Positions 7,143 to 15,536 of a DNA stretch of 49,108 nucleotides are shown here, one piece after another. A program made the translations under genes and the position numbers. The notes beneath the pieces are model-generated. The model did no database searches. It had not been told where the DNA came from and was given only the letters and a program-made list of their open reading frames with translations. The DNA comes from Oscillospiraceae bacterium (GTDB lineage: Bacteria; Bacillota; Clostridia; Oscillospirales; Ruminococcaceae): positions 1-49,108 of the forward strand of contig SVMR01000013.1 of NCBI GenBank assembly GCA_015067315.1, written 5' to 3'. Every line of letters begins with the position of its first letter. Position 1 is the stretch's first letter.

Positions 7143-7174
7143 AAAAAAAGAGGCGCTTCGCAATGAAGTGCCTC
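7143..7174 (-). terminator. Intrinsic terminator of nagB
   Basis: Plus-strand GAGGCGCTTC (7150-7159) and GAAGTGCCTC (7165-7174) pair. On the minus strand the stem is followed by seven T. Confidence 0.85.
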
Positions 7175-7197
7175 CGCTTTGGAATGTTTTTTCGGTT

Positions 7198-7983
7198 TTA
7201 TTTTTCGTCTTTATAAATTTCCTTGAAATATTTATAGGTGTCAACTTTGAGTTCGCCGCAGGCCGCTTCGTCGCAGGCGATTATGCCGTCCGGATGGAGC
7301 TGGAGCGCGCTTATGGTCCAGGCATGGTCAACGCCGCCTTCGACGCAATGGCGGAGCGCTCTTGCCTTGTTGTGTCCGTTGATGAGGATAAGAACCTGTT
7401 TTGCGTCGCAAACGGTTCCGACGCCGACGGAAAGGGCGGTTTTCGGAACTTTGTTCATATCGTTTCCGAAGAAGCGGGAGTTGACGATTCTTGTGTCTTC
7501 GGTAAGGGCGCGGATTCCGGTTCTGGAAACAAGGGAAGTGAAAGGTTCGTTGAAAGCGATATGACCGTCAACGCCGCATCCGCCGAGGAAAAGATCAATT
7601 CCGCCGTAGGAAGCGATTTTTTCTTCATATCTTCTGCATTCCTCTTCGGGATCATCGGTCATTCCGTTGAGGATGTTGATGTTTTCCGCGGGAATTTCGA
7701 TATGGTCAAAGAAATTTTCGTGCATGAAATACCAATAGCTCTGGTCATGTTCCTTCGGAAGGCCGACGTATTCATCCATGTTGAAAGTCACGACGTTTTT
7801 AAAGCTGACTTTTCCGGCTTTGTTCATTTCGATAAGTTTTTTGTAAACGCCGAGAGGGGAAGAACCGGTGGGGAGTCCGAGAACAAAGGGGCGGTCTTCC
7901 TTATGGTTGTTGATTGCGTCCGCAATATGGTTTGCTGCCCAATCGCTCATTGCTTCATAATCGTTTTTTATAATAAGTTTCAT
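7198..7983 (-). CDS. nagB: Glucosamine-6-phosphate deaminase
   Basis: Converts glucosamine-6-phosphate to fructose-6-phosphate and ammonia, feeding amino sugars into glycolysis. The 261-aa length is typical. Visible signatures are [13 protein letters not shown] (phosphate-binding loop), the [20 protein letters not shown] region with the catalytic Asp, and [14 protein letters not shown] with the active-site His. The C-terminal half ([20 protein letters not shown]) is also canonical. The ATG at 7983 follows CCGGAG; the longer frame to 8028 would add a tail not found in the family. It has its own promoter and terminator, with no nagA neighbour. Confidence 0.95.
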   Translation of the reverse strand: MKLIIKNDYEAMSDWAANHIADAINNHKEDRPFVLGLPTGSSPLGVYKKLIEMNKAGKVSFKNVVTFNMDEYVGLPKEHDQSYWYFMHENFFDHIEIPAENINILNGMTDDPEEECRRYEEKIASYGGIDLFLGGCGVDGHIAFNEPFTSLVSRTGIRALTEDTRIVNSRFFGNDMNKVPKTALSVGVGTVCDAKQVLILINGHNKARALRHCVEGGVDHAWTISALQLHPDGIIACDEAACGELKVDTYKYFKEIYKDEK

Positions 7984-8044
7984 TTTAAAAATCACGCTCC
8001 GGATTGAAATAAAGGAATTTTTTACCAAATTTTTTTACATTAAT

Positions 8045-8072
8045 ATTATACTCTTTTTTTGCGGTTTGTCTA
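8045..8072 (-). promoter_or_regulatory. Probable promoter of nagB
   Basis: Minus-strand TAGACA (8067-8072), 16-bp spacer, TATAAT (8045-8050). Confidence 0.6.
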
Positions 8073-8146
8073 TTATAAAAATGTAAATTTTTTTCCGCCG
8101 CCAATATTAATTATATGTTTTTTATGAACAAATATAACAAAAAATT

Positions 8147-8490
8147 CTTCCGGAGGGAATGCCTTCCCTTGGGGGAAGGTGTCACGAAGTGACGGATGAG
8201 GGAAAAAAGTATTCCCGGAGGGCAGGCTCCCTTGTGCAAAGGGAGCTGGATTTTGCCGAAGGCAAAAGACTGAGGGATTGTAACCCTGTCCAATTAAAAA
8301 ACGGGTGGATAATTTTAAAAAAACGGCGGGAGCAGGTGCCCTGAGCGAAGCGAAGAAATACCCTTGGGGTACCCCACCCTACATTAATTCAACAAACCCC
8401 ACCGAAAAATTCAAAAACCGTTTCCACCCTTCCGTCTTTTCCGGCAGCAAGCCGCCGAAAAATCCACCTCTCCTAATAGGGGAGGCTGAA
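8147..8490. repeat. Intergenic hairpin-repeat block 4
   Basis: No supported gene. Modules: 8150-8205 (plus; CCTTCCC/GGGGAAGG, inner TCAC/GTGA), 8213-8286 (plus; CTCCCTTG/AAGGGAG, inner TTTTGCC/GGCAAAA, GAGGGATTGTAACCC) and 8417-8490 (minus; CCACCCTTCCGTC, CCACCTCTCC/GGGGAGG). Between the last two lies a GC-rich stretch with ACCCTTGGGGTA that recurs at about 41816. Confidence 0.8.
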
Positions 8491-8507
8491 CGAAATTCCC
8501 GGTTTAA

Positions 8508-8541
8508 TAAAAAAAGAGCGCTTCATTCCGAAGCACTCTTT
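8508..8541 (-). terminator. Intrinsic terminator of the cardiolipin synthase gene
   Basis: Plus-strand AGAGCGCTTC (8515-8524) pairs with GAAGCACTCT (8530-8539). A T run follows on the minus strand. The stem belongs to the same sequence family as the terminators at 5645, 7143 and 14035. Confidence 0.85.
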
Positions 8542-8546
8542 TAAAA

Positions 8547-10133
8547 TTAAAGCAGGGGCGCAATTATTTTTATGAAAAAAGAAAGAGGTTTAAGGAAAGG
8601 ATAGTTTTTCCAGATGGTTTTCTTTGTTATGCGGACGGATTTTTCAAGGGTTTCCTGAAAATCCTTTTCGATATCGCCGATGCAGGCGGTGTTGTAGCAA
8701 TATGCGGCGCATTCAAAATGATGATAAAGGCTTCGGTAATCAAGATTGATCGTTCCGACAACCGCTTCGATATCGTCCGCGACAAAGGATTTTGCGTGGA
8801 TGAAGCCGGGTTCGTATTCATAAATTTCAACCCCGGAATCAATAAGGGCGGAATAATGGCTTTTTGCAAGGGAATATGGGGAAAGCTTATCCGGAACGCC
8901 CGGAAGAATTATTTTCACTTCAACGCCCCTTTCCGCCGCAAAGCGGATCGCTGTTTCCATTTCTCCGTCAAGGATAAGATAGGGCGACATAATATGGACG
9001 TATTTTTTTGCCCGGTTCAGGATATCCATATATACCATTTCGCCGGTTTTGTTCCGGTCAAGGGGGCAGTCGCCATAGGGAATAACGAAGCCTTTTGAAT
9101 CTTCCGGCGGAAGTGTCGGGAAGGAAAGCCAGGGTTCAAAAACCGGTTCCCGCTCGTCGATATTCCACATCTGAAGGAACATAAGGGTAAAGGCTTTAAC
9201 CGCTTTTCCTTTTAACATCACCGCGGTATCCTTCCAATGTCCGTGGACTGTTTCACGGTTTATATATCTGTCCGCAAAGTTTATTCCGCCGGTAAAGGCG
9301 GTGTTCCCGTCGATGACCATTATCTTCCGGTGGTCGCGGTAGTTGTAATGGGTGGAGATAAATGGGGTAAGAGGGGCAAAAACCTTGCATTTTATACCGA
9401 GATTCCGGAGCATTTTCGGATAATCGTGGGGAAGAGTTGTAAGTTCGTTCGTTCCGTCATACATAACCCGGACGTCAACGCCTTCCTTTGCTTTTTTCGC
9501 AAGGATCTCAAGAATTTTTCCCCACATAATTCCTTCGTCGATTATAAAATATTCAAGGAAGATAAAATGTCTTGCTTTTTCAAGCTGGAAAAGCATTTCG
9601 TCAAAAGTATCCTCGCCGAGAGGAAGATAGGAAACTTTTGTTTTATCGAAAACGGGGAAGGAACCGACGTTTTCAAGATATCCCGCAACGGAAGCGGCGC
9701 AGGGATCGGTTTTCCGGAAGGATTCAAAAACTTCGTATTCCGGGGGGATTTTTGTTTTTGTGGAATCAACGATTTTTTCGATTCTGTCCCGAAGGGAACG
9801 GTGACCGATTTCAAATTCCGTATAAAGATAGAGTAAAGTTCCGAAAACGGGAAAAGCCATGACAAGGATTATCCATGTGAGCTTTGCGGAAGGGTCGCTT
9901 CGGGTGTTGAGGATATATACCGAAACAAAAAGCCCCGTTGCGATTCCGCCGAAGAAAAGTTCCGAAGTGAAGGATTGGAACCATATAAGAACGGAAAGAA
10001 GCAGAATAGCCTGAATTGCAAAAAGAAGGATTATTATTCCAAAACGGCTGAAAATCGCATGCAGAATCCCTTTCTGACCTTTTTTAAGAAGTCTTAAACC
10101 GGTATCCCGGAAGCTTTTTCTTTCAATGGACAT
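8547..10133 (-). CDS. cls: Cardiolipin synthase (phospholipase D superfamily)
   Basis: Membrane enzyme that condenses two phosphatidylglycerols into cardiolipin and glycerol. The 528-aa protein has two N-terminal transmembrane helices (about residues 30-75) and a PLD-nuclease N-terminal segment. Two catalytic HKD motifs follow: HRKIMVID in the first half (with GGINFADRY after it) and HAKSFVADD in the second (with GTINLDYRS). Length and order match Firmicutes Cls. An SD (GGAAAGGATGG) precedes the ATG at 10133. A TATAAT sits at 10165-10170 on the minus strand but no convincing -35 was found at normal spacing. Confidence 0.93.
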   Translation of the reverse strand: MSIERKSFRDTGLRLLKKGQKGILHAIFSRFGIIILLFAIQAILLLSVLIWFQSFTSELFFGGIATGLFVSVYILNTRSDPSAKLTWIILVMAFPVFGTLLYLYTEFEIGHRSLRDRIEKIVDSTKTKIPPEYEVFESFRKTDPCAASVAGYLENVGSFPVFDKTKVSYLPLGEDTFDEMLFQLEKARHFIFLEYFIIDEGIMWGKILEILAKKAKEGVDVRVMYDGTNELTTLPHDYPKMLRNLGIKCKVFAPLTPFISTHYNYRDHRKIMVIDGNTAFTGGINFADRYINRETVHGHWKDTAVMLKGKAVKAFTLMFLQMWNIDEREPVFEPWLSFPTLPPEDSKGFVIPYGDCPLDRNKTGEMVYMDILNRAKKYVHIMSPYLILDGEMETAIRFAAERGVEVKIILPGVPDKLSPYSLAKSHYSALIDSGVEIYEYEPGFIHAKSFVADDIEAVVGTINLDYRSLYHHFECAAYCYNTACIGDIEKDFQETLEKSVRITKKTIWKNYPFLKPLSFFIKIIAPLL

Positions 10134-10232
10134 AAAATTCCATCCTTTCCGCTTAATATATTATATTATAACTCAAAAATTTTGATATAAAGTCAAAAAA
10201 TGTTAAAATTTTTGTAAATTATTTCTTTTTAT

Positions 10233-10264
10233 AAAAGAAACAGCGGAAGAAAATCCTCCGCTGT
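10233..10264 (-). terminator. Intrinsic terminator of malQ
   Basis: Plus-strand ACAGCGGA (10240-10247) pairs with TCCGCTGT (10257-10264). The minus-strand downstream sequence is T-rich (TTCTTTTAT). Confidence 0.75.
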
Positions 10265-10271
10265 GAAAAAA

Positions 10272-11762
10272 TCATCTTAATCTTCCGTAAATTTTTGCGT
10301 GGTGGCGCATACGCTCCGCAAGTTCGGAATCTGTCTGACCTTTAAGCAGGCGCCATTGCCAGTTTCCGCCGGAAGTTGAAGGGGTGTTCATTCTTGTGTA
10401 TTTTCCGGTTCCGAGCCAATCCTGCATTGCGATTATCGCAGTGTTGCAGGGGGTTCCGAGAACGGCTCTGATAAATGCGTCGCAGAAATCCTCGCCCTCT
10501 TTGTAATTTATGTATTCCTTGCAGAAGGAAACTTCAAATTCGGAAGCGGTTTCAAGCCAGCCGGCGACGGGCATGTTGTCGTGGGTTCCGGGATAGCAGA
10601 CGCAGTTTTTCCCGAAATTATAGGGAAGGCAGGAATTGTTTGAATCGTCGGAACCAAAGGCGAATTCAAGGATTTTCATTCCGGGAAGTCCGCTTTCCTC
10701 AAGAAGTTCAAAAACTGCGGGACTTAAATCCCCAAGGTCTTCCGCAATTATCGGATAACCTTTGAGCTCTTCAAAAACGCGGCTGAAAAGATCCATTCCG
10801 GGACCGGTTTTCCATTCGCCGGTTTTCGCGGTTTCGGAACCGAAGGGGATGCAGTAATAATCCGCAAAGGCGCGGAAATGGTCAATCCGGAGAACGTCAT
10901 ATTTTTCCCGGCAGGAGGAAAGACGCTTTATCCACCAGCTGTAACCGTCTTTTTTCTGTTTTTTCCAGTTATAAATGGGGTTTCCCCAAAGCTGACCGTT
11001 TTCGGAAAAATAATCCGGAGGAACGCCCGCAACGTTCCGCGGACGTCTTTCTTTATCGAAATCGAAAAGTTCCGGAGATGCCCAGACGTCGCTGCTGTCA
11101 TCCGCAACGTAAATCGGAAGGTCGCCGATTATTTTAATTCCGCGGTCGTTGGCATAATTTTTAAGATTTTTCCATTGGCGGTTGAATTCATACTGGAGGA
11201 ACTTCCAGAAGCCCAGCTCCTCTTCGTTTTCTTTTTCGAATTTCGCAAGGGCCCGTTTGTTCCGGGAATAAAAAGGTTTTTCCCATTCGCGCCAGCATTT
11301 TCCGCCATGGAGATTTTTAAGCGCCATGAAAAGGGCGTAGTTATCAAGCCATTCCGCCTCTTTTTCGCAATATGCGGAAAGAAGATCGACGGGGCCTTTT
11401 TCCATGAAGTTTTTATATGCCTTGCGGAGAACGTCAAATCTGTTTTCGTAAATATGGGCATAGTCAACGTACATGGGTTCGGTTCCCCAGTTTATTCCCT
11501 CAAGGTCGCTTTCGGAAAGAAAGCCGTCGATTACGAAGAAATCAAGATCGATGAAATAGGGATTTCCCGCAAAGGTTGAAAAAGACTGATAGGGGGAATC
11601 GCCGTAGCTTGTGGGACCGAGCGGAAGAACCTGCCAATAGGTCTGACCCGCTTCAACAAGAAAATCAACAAATTCATAGGCGCTTCTTCCGAATGTCCCG
11701 ATTCCGTGGTTCGAAGGAAGGGAGGAGATATGAAGAAGAACGCCGGTTTCTCTTTTATCCAT
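10272..11762 (-). CDS. malQ: 4-alpha-glucanotransferase (amylomaltase, GH77)
   Basis: Transfers alpha-1,4-glucan segments between maltodextrins and releases glucose, in glycogen/starch/maltodextrin use in the cytoplasm. The 496-aa protein carries the GH77 signatures in order: SSLPSNHGIGTFG, DLPIYVADDSSDVW, GVPPDYFSENGQLWGNP, RIDHFRAF (catalytic Asp), IAEDLG (catalytic Glu) and the THDN motif. The ATG at 11762 is used because AAGAGG lies before it and family proteins start near RETGVLLHISSLP. No other mal or glg gene is next to it. Confidence 0.95.
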   Translation of the reverse strand: MDKRETGVLLHISSLPSNHGIGTFGRSAYEFVDFLVEAGQTYWQVLPLGPTSYGDSPYQSFSTFAGNPYFIDLDFFVIDGFLSESDLEGINWGTEPMYVDYAHIYENRFDVLRKAYKNFMEKGPVDLLSAYCEKEAEWLDNYALFMALKNLHGGKCWREWEKPFYSRNKRALAKFEKENEEELGFWKFLQYEFNRQWKNLKNYANDRGIKIIGDLPIYVADDSSDVWASPELFDFDKERRPRNVAGVPPDYFSENGQLWGNPIYNWKKQKKDGYSWWIKRLSSCREKYDVLRIDHFRAFADYYCIPFGSETAKTGEWKTGPGMDLFSRVFEELKGYPIIAEDLGDLSPAVFELLEESGLPGMKILEFAFGSDDSNNSCLPYNFGKNCVCYPGTHDNMPVAGWLETASEFEVSFCKEYINYKEGEDFCDAFIRAVLGTPCNTAIIAMQDWLGTGKYTRMNTPSTSGGNWQWRLLKGQTDSELAERMRHHAKIYGRLR

Positions 11763-11880
11763 ATAAAAAACCTCTTTTGATACAACGCCGCGGGGCGGCA
11801 AAATTAAAACATTATCAGTTTATCATAAAACAAAAAGTTTTTCATCATTTTTAAGATAAAAACCTGTTTTTTTGTAAAAA

Positions 11881-11925
11881 AACAAAATAAAAGGTTTGAG
11901 CACGGTGCTCAAAAACCCGTGCTCA
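11881..11925 (-). terminator. Terminator hairpin overlapping the GNAT stop codon
   Basis: Plus-strand TGAGCACGG (11897-11905) pairs with CCGTGCTCA (11917-11925). On the minus strand a T-rich tract follows. The TGA stop of the acetyltransferase gene is the first triplet of the stem. The same CCGTGCTCA arm occurs in the terminators at 19973 and 44627. Confidence 0.75.
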
Positions 11926-12447
11926 TCCGTTTGTTGTGTTCTTTTTTATTCCGAGAGCCTTCCAGAAGTTTCCAAAATCCTCGCCGGAAAGAGTTCCGCC
12001 GGAAACAAGGATCTCATAAGCTTCGTCCTGCCAGCGGTAACGGACTTCCGTTTCGGAATATCCGTTCCGGAGATAAAAATTCTTCCTTCTCCGGCGGATT
12101 TCGTTTTCTTCGCATCCGGGAACTTCCCTTTCGATATCGACGATTATTCTTCTTTCGGATTTTATTCTTCCGATCGCGCCGAGAGCCTTTGCGCCAAGAC
12201 CCTTTCCCCGAAGTTCCGGAAGGGTTGCGAAATAGATTATATGGGAAATATCAAGGCTGTTGAGAAGGATCGCGAATCCGCAGAAAACCCCTTCGTTATA
12301 AAAAGCAAAGGTTTCGTAATTTCCGCTTTCGTTTTTAATCATCATGCCGAAGGAAAATCTTTCGTTTTCCGGAAAAGATTCGATATAAAGTTTTTTTATT
12401 TTCGGAATATCCTTCGAGCGGGGACCGATTCTTTTTGTCAAAAACAT
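11923..12447 (-). CDS. GNAT-family N-acetyltransferase
   Basis: Acetyl-CoA-dependent acyltransferase fold of 174 aa. Motif A, which binds the CoA pyrophosphate, is LPELRGKGLGAKAL in the middle of the protein, and a C-terminal NFYLRNGYSETEVRYRW matches the typical beta6-beta7 end (FYxxxGF). Substrate is unknown. The ATG at 12447 has GGAGAG in front. It has its own promoter, and its divergent neighbour is the SpoIID-like gene. Confidence 0.85.
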   Translation of the reverse strand: MFLTKRIGPRSKDIPKIKKLYIESFPENERFSFGMMIKNESGNYETFAFYNEGVFCGFAILLNSLDISHIIYFATLPELRGKGLGAKALGAIGRIKSERRIIVDIEREVPGCEENEIRRRRKNFYLRNGYSETEVRYRWQDEAYEILVSGGTLSGEDFGNFWKALGIKKNTTNG

Positions 12448-12478
12448 TTTATCTCTCCGTCAAAATAATCTTTTTATA

Positions 12479-12506
12479 ATTATATTACGTTTTTGGAGTT
12501 TTTCAA
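12479..12506 (-). promoter_or_regulatory. Probable promoter of the GNAT gene
   Basis: Minus-strand TTGAAA (12501-12506), 16-bp spacer, TATAAT (12479-12484). Confidence 0.6.
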
Positions 12507-12588
12507 ACCCCGATTGTTGAAAAAAACGGAATTTTTTCTTCCGAAAGCGCATAGGCTTGGACATAAAAGCAAAGGAAGTGAAGAAGTT

Positions 12589-13602
12589 TTGTCAAAATTC
12601 AGAGCGTCTGTCATAGCGATTGCCCTTGCGGCGATGTTTTTCATACCGATTTCCGCAATTCCGAAAGCTGAAAAACTTCCGGAGGAAAAGCCTCCGGTTT
12701 CGGAAGCTCCGGATTCCGAAAAGGAAGAGGGGGAAAAAGCCGAAACGCCGGAAATTCCGGAAGGCAGCTTCAGGATTTTTGATCTTTCGACGGAAGAAGT
12801 TTCGGAAGTTTCCTTTTCCGATTACGTAAAAGGCGCGATAGCTTCGGAAATGGGCGCGGATTTTGAATTCGAGGCGCTTGTTGCCCAGGGAATTGCCGCT
12901 TTCAGCTGCGGACTTTATCAGCAGAAGATTCATTTTGCGGCGGATTACGATTTTTCCGCGGCGCCGGAACAAAAATTGGGTTATATGACCGAAGAAAAAG
13001 CAAAGGAAATCTACGGCGAAAATTTTGAGGAAAAATGGGCGGTTATTTCCGCGGCGGCGGAAAAGGCTCTTCAATACGTTCTTGTCTATGAGGGGGAACC
13101 GGCTCTTTCGGTTTATCACGCGGTTTCAAACGGAATGACCGAAAGTTCCGAAAACGCCTGGGGCGGGGCGGTTCCTTATCTTGTTTCAGTCGAAAGCCCC
13201 GGGGATAAGCTTTATTCCGGTTATGAAACGGAAGTTTGCATAAGCCTTGAAAAGGCTCTTGAAACGCTCAACAAAAACGGAGCGGGTCTTTCCGGGAAGA
13301 ATCCGGAAGAATGGTTCAAAGGGGCGGTTTTGACCCCGGCAGGCTATGTTGACAGGATAACCATAGGCGCGGCGACTTTTTCCGGAGAAAAAATCCGGAG
13401 CATCTTCGGTTTGCGTTCCTCGTGCTTTGAAGTTGAATTTTCCGAAGGGGAATTTGTTTTTAAAGTCCGGGGATACGGCCACGGGGTCGGTCTTTCCCAG
13501 GTCGGGGCAAATTATATGGCGAAGGAGGGCGCTTCCTTCGAAGAAATCCTTTTGCATTATTATCCGGGAACGGAAATTGCGGAATACAAGGAACAGGAAT
13601 AA
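12589..13602 (+). CDS. SpoIID/LytB-domain protein
   Basis: Probable lytic transglycosylase of the SpoIID family, which cuts denuded glycan strands, in sporulation (SpoIID) or vegetative wall turnover (LytB type). A hydrophobic segment IAIALAAMFFIPISAI near the N-terminus suggests a membrane anchor, followed by a Pro/Glu-rich linker. The SpoIID domain has FSDYVKGAIASEM, then AVSNGMTESSENAWGG, then the hallmark RGYGHGVGLSQVGANYMA. The frame is open from 12493, but a TTG at 12589 preceded by AAAGGAAGTG gives the most natural start (338 aa). No other sporulation gene is adjacent, so the process it serves is uncertain. Confidence 0.85.
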   Translation: MSKFRASVIAIALAAMFFIPISAIPKAEKLPEEKPPVSEAPDSEKEEGEKAETPEIPEGSFRIFDLSTEEVSEVSFSDYVKGAIASEMGADFEFEALVAQGIAAFSCGLYQQKIHFAADYDFSAAPEQKLGYMTEEKAKEIYGENFEEKWAVISAAAEKALQYVLVYEGEPALSVYHAVSNGMTESSENAWGGAVPYLVSVESPGDKLYSGYETEVCISLEKALETLNKNGAGLSGKNPEEWFKGAVLTPAGYVDRITIGAATFSGEKIRSIFGLRSSCFEVEFSEGEFVFKVRGYGHGVGLSQVGANYMAKEGASFEEILLHYYPGTEIAEYKEQE

Positions 13603-13605
13603 AAG

Positions 13606-14034
13606 GATTCCCGGAGGGCTTTTGCCTCCCTTGCCTAAAGGAGACTCCCCTGTTAGGGGAGATGTCTGCGAAGCAGACAGAGGGGTTGCCGTTTGCGGCT
13701 GAGCAAGGGGGACCATCGAAGATGGTGGAGGGATTCTTTTAAATGTAAAGCAGGAAGTTAATTAGAACTCCGTAGGGGCGACCCTGTGTGGTCGCCTGCA
13801 AAAAAAAGATTCCCGGAGGGCAGCCTTCCCAGAGGGGAAGGTGGCATCGCGTAGGCGTGACGGATGAGGGACAAACCCTGTCCGGTTATAAATTTGCGGT
13901 AATCCATACAGAATCCCCAGTCTTTTTTGAACCACCCTTCCGTCTTTTTCGTCGGCAAGCCGCCGAAAAATCCACCTCCCCTGATAGGGGAGGCTGAACA
14001 AAATCCAGCCTCTTTTAACAAGGGGGCCTTTTAT
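13606..14034. repeat. Intergenic hairpin-repeat block 5
   Basis: No supported gene. 13618-13800 repeats 1137-1316 almost base for base: nested CTCCCCT/AGGGGAG, TGTCTGC/GCAGACA, ACCATC/GATGGT, then GGAGGGATTC and the GGGCGACC/GGTCGCC palindrome. Further modules are 13810-13880 (plus; CCTTCCC/GGGGAAGG, inner ATCGCG/CGTGA, imperfect) and 13910-13995 (minus; ACCCTTCCGTC, GGCAAGCCGCC, CCACCTCCCC/GGGGAGG). The block ends at the terminator of the CofE-like gene. Confidence 0.83.
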
Positions 14035-14066
14035 GAAAAAAGCGGCGCTTCGTTCGAAGCGCCGCT
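14035..14066 (-). terminator. Intrinsic terminator of the CofE-like gene
   Basis: Plus-strand AGCGGCGCTTCG (14041-14052) and CGAAGCGCCGCT (14055-14066) form a perfect 12-bp stem. A T run follows on the minus strand. Confidence 0.87.
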
Positions 14067-14085
14067 TTTGGGATAATCGTTAAAA

Positions 14086-15279
14086 TCAGGTTGTGTAGTT
14101 ATCGAAATAACCCTGAACAAGGATAACGGGGGTGCCTTTGTCGCCGGAACCGGAAGTAAGGTCGCAAAGAGAACCGATAAGGTCGGTAAGCTGGCGGGGG
14201 GTGGTGCCTTCAGAAGCCATGTTGCCGACGAGGTTGGAATCTTTTGCCTTGATGCTTTCGGAAATTGCGTTTTTGAGTTCTTCGCCAGAAAGATCGCCGA
14301 AATCGTTATCAGCAAGATATTTGAGTTTGAGTTCGTTGGGGGTTCCGATAAGTCCTTCGGTATGGAAGGGGGAAACAACCGGGTCTGCAAGTTCCCAGAT
14401 TTTTCCCTGGGGATCTTTGAATGCGCCGTCGCCGTAAACCATTACTTCAACATGTTTGCCGGTTGCATCAAGAACGCGTTTCTGGATATCGAGAACGAGA
14501 TCCTGGCTGTCGCGGGGGAAAAGTTTTACGGTGTTTTCGGTTGCTTTGTTGGAACCGAGAAGACCGTATTTTTCGTTATAACCGCCGCTGATGGGAGCGG
14601 TAAGGATATCGTCAAGACCGAGAACGATTTTTGCGCCTGCTGCTTTGAGGATGCGTTTGGTTCTTGCTCTGGTGTGGATATCGCAGGTGAGAACGCAGTC
14701 GGTGTAATCAAGAATTGCTTTTGCCTGGTTTGCGAAGATGATTTCAACTTCCGCGCCTTCTTCGCGGACAAGACCGCAATAATAATCAACGTAATCAACG
14801 CCGGTGAACTGGTGTTTGTTTTCGCCGAAGAGTTCACGGTATTTTTCAAGGGAAAGAACGTCGGAATAGGGGTTAACTCCCGCTTCGTCGATTTTATCGA
14901 GGCTTACGAGTTCGTTGCCGACTTCGTCGGAAGGATAGGAAAGCATGAGAACAACCTTTTTGCAGCCTCTTGCAATTCCGCGAAGGCAGATTGCAAAGCG
15001 GTTTCTGGAAAGGATCGGGAAAATAACGCCAACGGTTTCTCCGCCGAATTTTGTTTTGATGTCGGAAGCGATGTCATCAACGGTTGCATAGTTGCCCTGG
15101 GCTCTTGCAACAACGGATTCGGTGATTGCGATTACGTCGCGGTTGCGGATTTCAAAACCCTCGCATTCTGCCGCTTCAAGAACGGTTGCGGTTACCATTT
15201 CGCCAAGATTATCTCCCTGACGGAAAATGGGGCAGCGGATGCCGCGGGATACAGTACCAACTTTTCTGGTGTTTGCCAT
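14086..15279 (-). CDS. Coenzyme F420-0:L-glutamate ligase family protein (CofE-like)
   Basis: Protein of 397 aa. The N-terminal part matches the CofE/FbiB ligase family, which in methanogens and actinobacteria adds gamma-linked glutamates to F420: ITESVVARAQGNY near residues 50-62, and DDIASDIKTKFGG. The C-terminal half resembles the family's metal/GTP region (VMVYGDGAFKDP, SGSGDKGTPVI). Longer CofE-like proteins of about 400 aa occur in Clostridia that are not known to make F420, so the real substrate is open. The ATG at 15279 follows AAAGGAT. A consensus promoter lies about 105 bp upstream, leaving a leader of about 100 nt. Confidence 0.75.
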   Translation of the reverse strand: MANTRKVGTVSRGIRCPIFRQGDNLGEMVTATVLEAAECEGFEIRNRDVIAITESVVARAQGNYATVDDIASDIKTKFGGETVGVIFPILSRNRFAICLRGIARGCKKVVLMLSYPSDEVGNELVSLDKIDEAGVNPYSDVLSLEKYRELFGENKHQFTGVDYVDYYCGLVREEGAEVEIIFANQAKAILDYTDCVLTCDIHTRARTKRILKAAGAKIVLGLDDILTAPISGGYNEKYGLLGSNKATENTVKLFPRDSQDLVLDIQKRVLDATGKHVEVMVYGDGAFKDPQGKIWELADPVVSPFHTEGLIGTPNELKLKYLADNDFGDLSGEELKNAISESIKAKDSNLVGNMASEGTTPRQLTDLIGSLCDLTSGSGDKGTPVILVQGYFDNYTT

Positions 15280-15383
15280 AAGATTACAGATCCTTTCTAT
15301 ATAAAGACTTTTGATCATCTATTGTAAAAAAAGTCCCTTTTTCGTCTTTTTTCGAAGCGAAAAAGCAATATCTACAACAGAAT

Positions 15384-15412
15384 ATTATACATAAATATAT
15401 CCCTTTCTGCAA
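15384..15412 (-). promoter_or_regulatory. Promoter of the CofE-like gene
   Basis: Minus-strand TTGCAG (15407-15412), 17-bp spacer, TATAAT (15384-15389). The following leader contains an inverted repeat CTTTTTCG/CGAAAAAG. Confidence 0.7.
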
Positions 15413-15490
15413 GATGTTTTTATAATTTTCGGCGACAAGTTTTGTAAAATTTTTTGTATTTATTTTCTGCGGAATATGTGACGATATTAC

Positions 15491-15536
15491 AAAAAAGGCG
15501 GCGCAAAACGAAAAAACGTTTTGCGCCGCCTTTTTT
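15491..15536 (-). terminator. Long perfect terminator stem behind the HTH gene
   Basis: Arms 15491-15510 and 15517-15536 are perfect 20-bp complements with an A6 loop. The ends are A6/T6, so it can work on both strands. The stop codon of the HTH gene lies at its edge. Confidence 0.88.

Noticed and set aside
13186-13716. Minus-strand frame joining repeats to the SpoIID 3' end
   Set aside because: Half of it is repeat sequence and half is antisense to the SpoIID-like gene.
14362-15327. Long plus-strand frame opposite the CofE-like gene
   Set aside because: Antisense shadow created by codon bias; no SD, no known domain, and it runs into the real gene's promoter.
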